NCBI RefSeq assembly: GCF_027409185.1
Contig: NC_084461.1
Span: 139,669,001-139,733,000 of the forward strand
DNA length: 64,000 nucleotides
Direction: 5' to 3'
Origin: Cynocephalus volans
Lineage: Eukaryota; Chordata; Mammalia; Dermoptera; Cynocephalidae
Shown: one piece after another, positions 44,075 through 55,990 of the stretch
Layout of the letters: the number at the start of each line of letters is the position of its first letter
Position numbering within the stretch: position 1 is the first letter of the stretch
Translations under genes and position numbers: made by a program
Notes under the pieces: generated by a model
Told to the model about the DNA's origin: nothing
Seen by the model: the letters and a program-made list of their open reading frames with translations, nothing else
The model's database searches: none

Positions 44075-44967
44075 AACTAGGTTTAAATGAAAGAGCCAGG
44101 TATGTGCATAAGCAAAGGCTGATAAAAGAAGCAGACAAATAAATTAGTGTTGACTTTGTGCAAGATTTTAGTTCATATTTTGATTTGAATTGTGAAAAAT
44201 TAATTGACAATATATGCGTGTATTTATTTATGAACACTTTATTCAGTTCCTTTGATCTATATTCCTATCTTTATGCCAATACCACAGTCTTGATTATCGT
44301 AGCTTTATTGAAAATTTTGAAATTACGTCAAGTCCTCAAACGATATTGACTATTACCAGTCCGTTGGTTTTAAAATATAAATTTTAAGATTACCTTACCA
44401 ATTAAAAAATAAATAAAAACCCTGATGGCATTTAGATAGGAATTGCATTGAATCTATGTATCAGTTGAGAAAAGTGACATCTTAACAATATTTAACCTTA
44501 TGATTTACAAGCATGGGACATATCTCCATTTATTTAGGTCTTCAATTTCTTTTGGCAGTGTTTTATAATTATCAAAGTACAGTTATGCACTTCTTTTGTT
44601 AAATTTATTCTGAATATTTTATTCTTTTTGATGCTATTGTGAATGTAATTGTTTTCTTAACTTCATTCCTAGTTGGTTGTACATTGATTTTTGTTTTCTT
44701 ATTTTCTTGTCTTATTGTACTGATGAGAATCCCCAGTCTAGTGTTGAATAGAAGGGATGAGAGTGGAAATCCTTGCCTTGTACACAATCTTAGGGAGAAA
44801 GCATTAGTCATTCACCTTTAATGTTAGTTGCAGGTTTACGTAACTGCCTTTAATAAATTAAGGGAGTTTCCTTCTATTCCTACTTTATTGAGAGTTTTAT
44901 CATGAATAATTGTTTGATTTTGTCAAATGCATCTATTGAGATGATCATATGGCTTTCTCCTTTATTT

Positions 44968-45192
44968 TAGGGGTCAGCAAGATTTTCCAGAAAGGGCTAT
45001 ATAGTGAATATTTTTGACTTTGAGAGCTGTATGATCTCTATTGCAACCAATCAACTCTTCTTTTGTAGCATGAAAGCAATTATACACTGTGTAAATGAAT
45101 GGGCTTGGCGGTGTGTGTTCCAAAAAAACTTTATTTACAAAAACAAAAGGCATGCCAGATTTGGCCTATGGACCATAGTTTCCTCACCGCTG
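44968..45192 (+). mobile_element. hAT non-autonomous element (MER3/MER33-like)
   Basis: 225 bases from TAGGGGTCAGCAAGATTTTC to CCTCACCGCTG, with AAAACTTTATTTACAAAAAC inside. Flanked by an 8-bp duplication, CTTTATTT (44960-44967) and CTTTATTC (45193-45200), as expected for hAT. Family name uncertain. Confidence 0.85.
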
Positions 45193-45763
45193 CTTTATTC
45201 TATTATTAATATGTGTATTACATTAATAGATATTCAGATGTTGAGCTAACCTGCATTCCTGGAATAAACTCCACTTGGTTCATAGTGTATACATTCTTTT
45301 TTTTATTCATTACTAGAAGCAATCTGTTATTTTAAGAATTTTAGCAATTATATTCATGAATGGTATTGGTCTGTAGTTTTCTTGTGATATCTTTGTCTGT
45401 TACTTTGGTATCAGGGTAAAATAATCTGGAAAGTGTTCCCTTCTTTTCCATTTTTGAAAAGGTTTGTGTTGGTTTTGTATTATTAATTCCTTAAATATTG
45501 ATAGAACTCACCCCTAAAGCCAGCTAGGCCTGGACTTTCCTTTGTAGGAAGATTTTTAATAACAATTAAATGATTTAGTGTCTCTCCTTGACATAATTCA
45601 ATTCTGATTTTATATTTCTTCTTGGGTCAACTTTGATCATTTCTGTCTATGAATTTGCCCATTTCATCTACATTGTCAAATTATTGGCATAAGGTTGTTC
45701 ATGATATTCCTTTATAATCCTTTTAATTTCTGTAAGGTTCAGAATGTTTCCTCTTTCATTCCT

Positions 45764-45933
45764 AATTTTGTTTATTTGTATCTTCTCTCTCTTTTTCTTG
45801 GTCATTTTGCTAAAACTTTATCAATTTTATAGATCTTTTTAAACAATCAATTTTGTTTATTTGTATCTTCTCTCTCTTTTTCTTGGTCATTTTGCTAAAA
45901 CTTTATCAATTTTATAGATCTTTTTAAACAATC
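45764..45933. repeat. Perfect 85-bp tandem duplication
   Basis: The 85 bases at 45764-45848 (AATTTTGTTTATTTGTATC... to ...AAACAATC) recur without a mismatch at 45849-45933, inside a diverged L1M. Confidence 0.95.
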
Positions 45934-46834
45934 AAGTATAAGTTTCACTGATTTTTCTCTATTGTTTTACTGTTTTCTTTATATTGATTAATCCTGTGAT
46001 CTTTATTGTTTCCTTCATTCTTACTTTGGCTCTTCTTTTTCTAGTTTCTTAGGGTAAAAGCTTAGTTAATTAATTAACTTACTTATTTTAAATCTTTCTT
46101 CCTTTCTAATTTTTTAAAAGCTGTAAATTTCCCTCTACCTACTACTTTACATAATTTTGATATACTGTGATTTTATGTTCATTCAGTAGAAGATATTTTC
46201 TAATTTCCCTTATTGTTTCTTCTTTGACCCATCAGTTATTTAGAAGCATGTTGTTTAATTTCTAACCATATGGGGATTAGCTAGATTTTCTTCTGCTGAT
46301 TTCCAGTTTAATTCCATTCTGGTCACAGAACTGTAACTTGTTTTATGACCTTGCATATCATCCATTCTGAAGAATGTTTCATATATACTTCAAAAGAATG
46401 TATATTTTGCTGGTTGGGTGGAATATTCTATCTGGTTGATAGTGTTGCTTAAGTATTCAATAGCCTTTTTTATTTACTGTCTAGTCATGTTATCAATTAG
46501 TAAGAAAGGAATATTGAAATAAACAAATATTACTAAATAGTCTCTCCTTTTGATTCTGTTAGTATTTGCTTCACATATTTTGGGGCTCTCTGGCTATGTG
46601 TGAGTATATTCATAACTGCTGTATCTTTTTGATGAATTAACCCGTTTATTATTATGAAATATTCCCTTTAGTCTCTAGTGATATTTCTTGTAATTAAGTG
46701 TATCTTAATGTAGCCTCTCCAGATCTCTTATGGTTACTGTTTGCTTTGTATATCTTTTTCCATTCTATTATTTTTAATTACATTTAAAATATAAAGTGTT
46801 TCTCCTGTACACAGAATATACTTTTAATTTCATC

Positions 46835-47010
46835 TTTTTTTTTTTTTTTTTTTTGGAAGATGACCAGTAAGGGGATCTTAACCCTTGATTTGGTGTTGTC
46901 AGCACCACGCTCTCCCAAGTGAGCTAGCCAGCCGTCCCTATATAGGGATCCGAACCCGTGGCCTTGGTGTTATCAGCACCACACTCTCCAAAATGAGCCA
47001 CAGGCCGGAC
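46835..47010 (-). mobile_element. tRNA-Ile-derived SINE, dimer
   Basis: Reverse dimer after a T run of about 20: GATGACCAGTAAGGGGATCT, CCGTCCCTATATAGGGATCC, CACAGGCCGGACC. Short flanking duplication TTCATCT on both sides. Confidence 0.9.
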
Positions 47011-48667
47011 CTTCATCTGACTATTTCTGCCTATTGATTGGAGTTTTTAATCCCGTAAAATTTAATGTAATTATTAATATATTTAGAGTTATGTATGCCA
47101 TTTTGGAATTTTTTTTCTATATGCTTTTTTGTTCTTTTGCTTCCAATACTGCATTTCTTTAGTTATACAAATATTTTTTAGTGTACCATCTAAATTTCTT
47201 TTTTGTTGCCTTGATAAGCAAGTTTTTGAAGTTTAGTGTGTGTGTGTACGTACATGTGCATGTGTGTACATGTGTCTTTAACCTATCACAGTCCTCTTCA
47301 GGTTAATATTGAATTAATTCTGGTCTAATATGGCCATGTTTCACCAGTAGAACTCCATTTTCTCCTTCTCTATTTATGTTATTATTATCATATTCATTAT
47401 GCCTATATATGTTATAAACTAAATAATGTAGTAATATATTTGTTAATTTAACCAATCTTATGTTTTTTAGAGAAATTAGAAAAGAGAAAAAATTATATAG
47501 CCTTTTATATTTGGCCACATATTTACTATTTCCTGTGCTCTTCTTTCTTTCCTGCATATCCAAATTATTGTCCAGCATAATTTCCTTTGGTATTTTTTGG
47601 AAGACAGGTCTGCTAGCAACAAATTCTCTCAGTTTTTGTCATCCGAAAATATCTTTATTTCAACTTCATCTTTAAAAGGCTAATTTCACTGGAAATAGAA
47701 TAGATGTTTGACCTGTTTTTCTGTTTTCTTTCAGCGCCTTGAATATGTCATCCCACTACCCTCTTTTGTTTCTGAGAAGTCAGCCATTAATTGTACTTTT
47801 ATTTCCCCCGTACAGGATGAGTCATTTTTCTCTGGCAGCCTTCTGAATTTTCTCTTTGTCCTTGGCTTTCAATAGTTTGGTTATGATGTATCTAAGTGTG
47901 GTTCTGTTTATTCTACTTGGGGTTTGTTGAGGTTCTTTGATCTGTAAGTTGTTATTTTGTTTGTTTGCTTGCTTGTTTTGCTTTTTTTTTTTTTTTTAAA
48001 TCAGAGATTTGGGAAGTTTTTAGTCATTATTTCTTCAAATATTTTTTCACCTGTTTTCATTTTCTTCTCCTTCTGGGACTCCTGTTAACACATTTTGGAA
48101 TTATTACCATTATTCCACAGTCTCTGATGCTCTGTTTATTTTTCTTCAATAATTTTTTACCTCTCTTCTTCAGGTTGGATAATTTCCATTGATCTGTCTT
48201 CTAGCTTACTGATTCTTCTACCATATAAAGTCTGCTGCTGAGTTTATCTAGTGAAATTTTTCATTTCAATTATTGTACTTTTAACTCTAGAATTTTGATT
48301 TTTAGTATTTTTATTTATTGAGATTGTCTACTTGTTTATTTTTTATTTTCATTCTTTAATTCTTTGAACATATTATATAATAGTTTTCTTAAAATTTTTA
48401 TCTTCTACATTCAGAATCTGGACCCCACTCAGAATAAATTTCTGTTTACAGAAAGCTATCTTCTGATTTTATAATGGGTCTGATAGATTTTTGCTCTCTT
48501 CTCTCACCCCTCGTGGAAGGGCATCAAAATAATTGTCAAATAACATTAGATATGAATTTTAATACTTGGTTCCTTGATGATTTATATAAGGTATAGCAGG
48601 AGGTGTTATTTGTTTATTTATTTAATGATGGAAACCTACCTACAAGAATCATTGCCATCAGATTTCT

Positions 48668-49101
48668 TGTAGTGGGTTGGGTAGTATCCTCCAGAATTCA
48701 TATCCAAACCTGATAATGTGACCTTATTTAGAAATAGGGTCTGTGGAGTTGTAATTAGTTAAGGATTTAAATGAGATCATACTGGATTTAGGTGGACCCT
48801 AAATCCATTGACTGGTGTCCTTATAAGAAAAGGAAAAGATACAGAGGAGAAGATGATGTAAAGATGGAGGCAGAGATTGGAGGGATGCATATACAAGCCA
48901 AGGAATGCTAAGGATTGACAGGAGCCACAAGAAGTCAGCAAAGAGACAGTGAACAGATTTTTCCTCAGAGTCTCCAGAAGAAACCAATCTACCTACACCT
49001 TGATTTCAAGCTGCTGGTCGCAGAACTATGAGAGACTATATTTCTGCTGTTTTAAGTCACCCAGTTGTGGTATTTCGTTACAGTAATCCTGGGAAATGAC
49101 T
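48668..49101 (+). repeat. MLT1C/D-like solo LTR
   Basis: TGTAGTGGGTTGGGTAG start, GATAATGTGACCTTATTTAG, GACTGGTGTCCTTATAAG, and GCTGTTTTAAGTCACCCAG near the end. Same family as 1500-1956. Confidence 0.75.
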
Positions 49102-49212
49102 ATATTCCCTTTTCTTTTCTCTCTTTTCTTAACAGAAAATGCGCAGCAAAGAATTCTGAGATTAGTTCTTTTTTATGATTGCTATAGCCTCACTGGCTAA
49201 GGTCTCAAGGAG

Positions 49213-49312
49213 AGTTTCCAATAACTGACTTACTTACTTACTTATTTATTTATTTATTTATTTATTCATTCATTCATTCATTCATTCATTCATTCATTCA
49301 TTCATTCATTTA
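49213..49312. repeat. Microsatellite, TTAC/TTAT/TTCA tetramers
   Basis: About 100 bases of tetranucleotide repeat passing from TTAC to TTAT to TTCA units. Confidence 0.95.
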
Positions 49313-49501
49313 ATAAATACTTACTGAACCCCTAGAATGTGTCAACCCCTATACTAGGCTCTAAGAATATAACAGGGGCTAAAACAAATGAAGCATCTTC
49401 CCTTAACTTTTTACAAGGAAATGTGAAATTCATACCAAAACTGTCCAAAGTATCAACAATGTTCTAAAGAAGGTTACTTAAAGTGAATCTAATTTGAACA
49501 G

Positions 49502-50126
49502 TGTTATGGACTAAACGTTTCTGTGCTCGCAAAATTCATGTATTGAAGCCCTCCCCCTAGTGTGGCTGTATGGGACTTCTAAGGGATTAATTAGTGTTAA
49601 AATGATGCCATAAGGGTGGGTACCTGATCTGATAGGATTAGTGTCCTTATAAGAGACACCAGATCTTCTACCCCCACCCCCTAACATGCACCAAGGAAAG
49701 GCCATGTAAGGACATTGTGAGAAGGCAGCTATCTACAAGCCAGGAAGAGAGGTTTCACCAGAAACCAACCTTGCCGGACCTTGATCTGGGAGTTCCAGCC
49801 TCCAAAATAGTAAAAGAAAAATGAATCTCTGTTGTTTTAGAACAGAAATTGGCATTCCTTGGCTTGTATATGCATCCCTTCAATCTCTGCCTTCATCTTT
49901 ACATCATCTTCTCTTCTGTGTCCTTCTTATAAGGACACCAGTCATTGGATTTAGGGTCCACCTAAATCCAGTGTGATCTCATTTGAATCCTTAACTAATT
50001 GCATCTCCAAAGACCCTATTTCCAAATAATATCACATTCTGAGATTCTGAGCAAAAGTTTTTGGGGACCCTACTCAAAATACCAGCCTGTGGTATTTTGT
50101 TATAGCAGCCCAAGCAAACTAATACA
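49502..50126 (+). repeat. MLT1A-like LTR split by an inverted MLT1D-like fragment
   Basis: Outer LTR: TGTTATGGACTAAACG to CTCTGTTGTTT (about 49848) and again TGGTATTTTGTTATAGCAGC to AATACA (50126). Inner piece (about 49850-50080) is reverse-oriented MLT1C/D-like sequence, complementary to parts of 48668-48930. Confidence 0.7.
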
Positions 50127-50447
50127 AATAGGAACCAAATATCCAAACTAATCGATGGAAAAGGGCTACTTTTTTTATCCTTATAAGATTATAAAATGAG
50201 TTTAATTAATCTTATATTTAAGAATTTTTTAGGTTGTAATTGAAGAACTACATGCCAGGTCTTAGAACAACAAAGAATGAATCAATTCTAATTTTTTGTG
50301 GGGGAAGTGCTAATTCCCCTCAGTGCTAATTTTTTATGGAGAAAGAGGGATCTTTCTTTGTCTTTGTGGACTTTGAGTGCAAAGAATTGAGTTAAACATT
50401 CTCCTCAGTTTTAGAAGAGTATTTTATCTTTGGTCTGCACAAGTCCA

Positions 50448-50946
50448 TGTACTAGTTTCCTGTTGCTGCTGTAGCAAATTACCACAAGTTTAGTGGCTTA
50501 AACACAAATTTATTATCTTACAGTTCTAAAGATCAGAAGTCTGAAATGGGCCTTATAGGTCTAAAACCAAGTTGTCTGTAAGACATTTTCCCTCTGGAGA
50601 GTCTAAAGGAGAATCTGTTCCTTGACTTTTACAGTTTCTAGAGGCTGCCCACATTTCCTGGCCCATGGACCTCTTTCATGTTTAAAGCCAACAATTGCAT
50701 CACCCTGACCCCTGCTCCCATAATTATATGTCCTTCTCTGACTCATCTATTTCCCTTTTCCATCTTTTGGGGACCACTGTCATTATATTGGACCCGCCCA
50801 GATAATCTAGGATAGTCTCCTTATCTTAAAATCCTTAACTCAATCACATCTTCAAAATCCCATTTGCTAAATGAGGTAACATATTCACACCATTTTAGGA
50901 TTAGTACATTGGCATCTTTGGGGGGACCATTAATCTGCCTATGATG
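50448..50946 (-). repeat. MLT1-family solo LTR
   Basis: Reverse LTR: TGTACTAGTTTCCTGTTGCT, ATTACCACAAGTTTAGTGGC to CATCTTTGGGGGGACCATTA. Flanked by GTCCA at 50443-50447 and 50947-50951. Confidence 0.85.
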
Positions 50947-50951
50947 GTCCA

Positions 50952-52370
50952 CATTCCTGTTTTGTTTTGTTTTATTATTTTATTTTATAATTTTCCCTTT
51001 TATTCACCATTTTTGTTCCCATTCCAATTCTACTCTCCTTTGCCTCCACCCTGGGCGTATACTTTAATGTATTTACTATGTGTCCTTGATTTCATGTGTA
51101 TCATTGAGTGATATACAGTGTTTGGTGTATGTTTGTGTTTGTGTTTTAATTTACACATATCATTTTAGATATAGACAATCTGTTTCTTATTTTTTTTCCA
51201 CAGCATAATTTTTTTTAAAATGTCTTCTTGCTCATCTGTATTTTCTACAGTGGGTCTATTCATTCATTTTTTTAGTGTATTTTTAAGTGTACAATTTAGT
51301 GGTTTTTAGTATGTTCACAATGTTGTACAATAACCACTATCTGATTCCAGTTGTACTTTCATCATCCCCAAAGGAAACCTTGATCCATTAGTAGTTATCC
51401 CTCATTGCTCCTACCCCCCAGACCCTAGAAGCTGTTAATCTACCTTCTATCTTTATGAAGCACAATTTTTAAAAGATCTATCCATTTCACATAGGCACAT
51501 CCAGTCCTGAGCTCCTGATTTCTGCATTCTGTGCATCAAGCACTTTTTACTTCTCCATTCCTCTCATGAGGGACTCTAGTGAGCTCTTACCACAAGCAGA
51601 ATTGTCATGGACATGTGCCCTATAAATTTGTGTGACAGTTAATTGGGAGAAACACCCAGGAGTAGGATTGCTGGGTCATAGGCATGTACATACAACATTT
51701 CACTAACTCTCCCAGGTGGCATTCCTCTTCAGACTCCTGATAGCAGTACACGAGGATTTATTTTTTCCCACTTCCTTATCAATACTTGGTTTTATTCAAA
51801 AAATCTTATAAGTATTTAGAAGTATCTGATTACTGTTTTAATTTGCACTTCTCTGATCATTAGATAGGTTAAGCATTTCTTCATAAATTTATTCTTCTTT
51901 CAACTTTCCCCATCAGTAATATGTATATTCAAATCATTTACCATTTTATTATGTTTCTTCCTTTTTCCATGTTGATTTGCAGGAGTCCCTTAATAAATCA
52001 TTGCAAATATCATCTTGGTACCAAACATTGCAAATATCAGCTTGTCTGCAACCCATCTGTTAATTTGTCTCTGATATGCTCTGTTGAAAATAAATTCTCA
52101 ATTTTATATGGTTGAGTCCATCATTTTTTCAACTCATGGTTTGTGCTTTTAAGATCTTGTTTAAGAAATCCTTTCCCACTCCTAATTCTCAAAGATATTC
52201 CCTTATGTTTTCTTCCATTAGTTCTATAATCGTACCTTTTATATTTAGGACTTTAATCTATATGGGTTTTTTCCTTTATATATGACATAAAATAGAGATC
52301 CAAGTTCATTTTATATAGTAGCCTATGTATCCTAACACCATCTAATGATCCATGTTTTCTCTGCTACTTT
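50952..52370 (-). mobile_element. L1M 3' end
   Basis: Minus-strand 3'UTR-type sequence of old L1: TTAAGTGTACAATTTAGTGG, GGTTGCTGGGTCATA-like block at about 51668, and GGAATCCTTTCCC-like block near 52165. Confidence 0.7.
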
Positions 52371-52374
52371 ACTC

Positions 52375-52692
52375 TGCCTCTCTCTAGGTATATCAAGTAG
52401 CTCTGTGAAGAGTTCACATGGAGAGGACTGCAGTCTCCTGCCAACAACCATGAAAGCGAATCATATTGGAAGCAGATCCTCTAGCCCCAGTTGAGGCTTC
52501 GGGTTACTGAAGCCTCAGCAGACATCTTAATTACAACCTCATGAGAGACCCTGAGCCAAAGCCACACATCTAAGCTACTCCTGAATTCCTGACTTATGGA
52601 AACTATATGTGACAATAAATGCTTAAAATGTTGTTGTAAGCCTCTAAGTTTTGGGATAATTTGTTATACAGCAAAGGATAATTAATATAGTT
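52375..52692 (+). repeat. MLT1 LTR, 3' half
   Basis: TCTCCTGCCAACAACCATGA, GAAGCAGATCCTCTAGCCCC, ACAACCTCATGAGAGACCCT, GATAATTTGTTATACAGCAA: the 3' half of an MLT1-type LTR. Confidence 0.7.
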
Positions 52693-54171
52693 TTAATACT
52701 GAATAAAGAGCAAGAAGAACTCTTTGGTCTCTATCACATGGTGTCCTACAGTTTCTATTTCTTTGCTATCAGAAAAATCAAAGTAAGTTCTAGCATTTCA
52801 ATTTTTGCATTCCCTAAAATAAGTCAGCAAAATAGTTAATAAAGGGAAAAGATGGGAAGAGGGAGAAAGGTATCTAGGAGAGGAACAAATATTTGAGGTC
52901 CCTTAAAGTGTTCCTACTATGGCCTTTGTTATCTATTTTGATCAAAAAAGAATTTGATAAGCTGTAAAAGTGTAGTTCTTGCATTTATGCTTGCATTACC
53001 TTGGACCTCTTGACCACATGTAATTACTGTTGGCCAAAGCAAGGAGGCTGGCATGAAATGGCTCTGAGTTGGCTGGAGGCATGGATTATAGAGAGGAATA
53101 AGGCAGCTTTGGAAAATACTATAAAGGAGATGCAAGTGTTGAATGGAGTTTGTACTACTCTTTCAGGTCCAATCATCCCTGCTGATCTGAGATGATTGTC
53201 CTTTGCCTGATAAGATTCCTCCCTATCCTTTAAGCCCCCAGCTTAAATGTCCCATTCTCTAAAAAGCTATTTCTGTTCTCCTAGGCAGAGTGAAACATTT
53301 CTTTATCTGTGAGTTCATGACACTTCCTGTATACCTCTATTTTGGCATTCATATTAGAAGAGGTGTATGGCAAACACTATTGGTTGCTTACCCTCTAGCT
53401 ATCCCCCCCACCCTTTTTCTTTGCTAACAGAACCCTACTTTTGTTTAGAAGGCACTGTGCCAAGTACTGTTCCCCTTGTCAGAAACTGATGTAGACATGA
53501 GCATGTGACCCAATTTCTGTGCATTGAGTCATAAGGAGTAGTTTGTCAGATGCTTCTGACAAAAACATTTTTCTCTAATAAAAGAGAGAGCAGATATGAA
53601 GAGAAAGCTCCTTTCTGTTTGTCTTTTTCCTTTCTGCTTTAGATGCTGTAGTGCGAGAATATGAATGATGTCTGGTACCATGGCAGCTATTCTGTGAACA
53701 TGAGGAGATATCTCTCTCTCTCCCTCCCTCTCTCTCTCTCTCTCTCTCTCTGATATGCTGTGGATAATAAAGCAGAGAAATGAAGTGTTCCAATTCTTAA
53801 TGACATTATTGAGGCATTTAATAGGTTCTAGAACTGCCCAACTATAAATTTATCTATGCAATATAAGTAAATTTACATAATGTTTAAGCTTTTGTTAGGT
53901 TCCCAGCTATTTACAGACAAAAGCATCCAAAGTTATGGAAAAAGAAACAAAAATGGCATTCAGAAAACATTTATGTAATGCTTTAGTTTTTTTGTTAATA
54001 TGTTTAGCTCTCTAAATTGTTGGGATAGGGACCTTGTCTTAATCAATTCCTAGCACATTTTACAGTCTCTGATTTGGAATGGTTGATTAAGATGTGTTTG
54101 TGGAATGAATGAACAAATTAACAAATGAGTGAATAGATTAATCCATAGATCAACATGATCATGTTATTGGA
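52693..54171. other. Intergenic stretch with L2 and CT repeat
   Basis: Mostly unassigned DNA. An L2 piece lies at about 53205-53345. 53350-53800 resembles a decayed LTR without firm match. A CT-rich microsatellite lies at 53711-53752. Confidence 0.55.
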
Positions 54172-54440
54172 AGGCAGTATAGAAAAATTGATTACAAGCA
54201 TAAGCTCTTGCATTACATTTCTGGCTTTCTATCCTGGAACCCCTACTTACTAACTATGTGAATTTGGGTAAGTCTTTTAATCTCTGTCAGACTGTTTCCT
54301 CGGTTACAAAATGGGGATAATAACAGTATGAGTATACACTCAGAATAACTGTTGCGAGGATACTAAATATTGTATGTAAAGGGATCAGCACAGAATGTGG
54401 CACCTAATAAGCACTCAATATGTTGGCCATTATTGTTGGA
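54172..54440 (+). repeat. MIR, nearly full length
   Basis: CTAACTATGTGAATTTGGGT, CAAAATGGGGATAATAACAG, GTGGCACCTAATAAGCACTC follow MIR order. Confidence 0.85.
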
Positions 54441-55684
54441 GAAGAATAGTGAATAGCTAGCAATGATTTTAAATTTTCAAGCTTGGTTGGCTTGGAAAAT
54501 GATGATAAATCTGACCAAAATTCAATGTGGAAATGGAAAAGATGATGTTCAGTTTCAGACATGTGTTAAACAAGCCTAAATATGGCTAGAGAGAGATTTA
54601 TTGGTTGTGTTTATATAGATAAAGTTAGTCTACTTAGGTGTTGATTAATATTATAGTTACTCATCTTGAAATTCTGTAATTACAGAATTGTACTTTACAA
54701 CTATAGTAACCTAAAAAGGAGAGTAACTTTCTGACTGTATCCACAGTGAGTCAAGTCTAAGAGAGTGGAAGTCACTGAGATTTTGCCTAAGAATGTGTTC
54801 TCAAGTAGTGATCTTCAAAAACAAAATATCATGGATAAAAAAGATTTCCTTAAATGGAATAAATGCTTGCAATGTCAGTGATGTGTTATAATTCAGTCTC
54901 TCAAATCCTTTGAATTCTCTTCCTTATTTAATGTTTCTTCAGGGACTACTATGCAACAGATGAAAATTATGCCAGAAATATTTAGAGGGGAAATTCTGTG
55001 TATTAGTGTTCAAGGAACCACTTTTGCTCCCTAGCTATCCAGAATGAATAATAAAAAATCAATCATGGGTAGTAGTATTTGTCATGCACTTTTTGTCCAT
55101 TGCTAAAATAAAAGAGAAGATCTCATTGAACTCAGGCTAGAAAATAATTCTTCCCAAGCAAATTACTCACGAATTTCTTCTTGCATTTTCTTCTATTTTT
55201 TATTTCCATTGCATGGAAGTGAGTAACAGGATAAACCAAACAGAGAGTCAATTCACATTCCAGATTCCATTTGCAGATGGGCATGAAGATTTCAAAATCC
55301 TTTATTCAATAAACCAGCCCAGTCACTGGAAAAAATTAAGTTGAAATATCTGCCTGTATCAATTGCACTACCAACGTCTGGCCCACTTAGAGCCAAATTA
55401 TTATGGGCCACTCAATATGCAGCTCTATAAATAATTAGTTATGTGGTGGAATTTATACTTCAGTGAACACGACTCTGCCTCTGTATCAATAATAATATCT
55501 TTATATTACTCCAAGAAGTCTTAATATTTTGCCTTTTCTAAAAAGATTAAAGCTCCTTGTGATTTAGGACCCCAGAATATTTTATGGACACCAAATTATT
55601 TTTCTCTTTTTCTTTTTCATCCACCTCTTCCTTTTAATCAGCACCGTGTATATGAAATACTGAAATACATTCTCAGTTGGCCTA
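54441..55684. other. Non-repetitive intergenic DNA
   Basis: About 1.2 kb with no repeat or ORF that I recognise; AT-rich. Confidence 0.55.
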
Positions 55685-55990
55685 GCTGCCTCCAGGTTTT
55701 CTGTACTGTGATTTATCCTTCATGCCACAGCCAGATTAATTTTTCTAAAACACCATTAGATAGATCAAGACCAAAGTCCTTAGCTTGTACTTAACACCCT
55801 CAAGTCTGATTTTGTCTCTTATGGCTTTTCCTCCTACTCCCTGCTTCCATTTCTTTTTTTAGGTCTCCACATGTTCCTTAATTCACCTTGCATATATTAC
55901 TCATGCCCCTGAATTTATCAGAAATGTCATCCTATTCTCTTCATGTTTATTCCTTCTATATAACTTCTTTTTTCATCTAACTCAAACCTG
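55685..55990 (+). repeat. L2 remnant
   Basis: Pyrimidine-rich L2 3' sequence: CCACAGCCAGATTAATTTTT, AGACCAAAGTCCTTAGCTTG, TTCCTCCTACTCCCTGCTTC. Confidence 0.65.

Larger units (their letters stand above)
44150..48560 (-). mobile_element. Long L1M copy, 3' region to 5' region
   Basis: Minus-strand old L1 running from a 3' end (about 44150) through ORF2 to 5' sequence (47570-48560). It is interrupted by a hAT element (44968-45192) and a SINE dimer (46835-47010), and carries an 85-bp tandem duplication at 45764-45933. An L1 ORF2 piece, RLCTRQGFPLSSLLFN, is readable at 44605-44811. Confidence 0.78.

Noticed and set aside
49213..49312. CRISPR-like regular repeats
   Set aside because: A tetranucleotide microsatellite with no spacers, in a mammalian genome.
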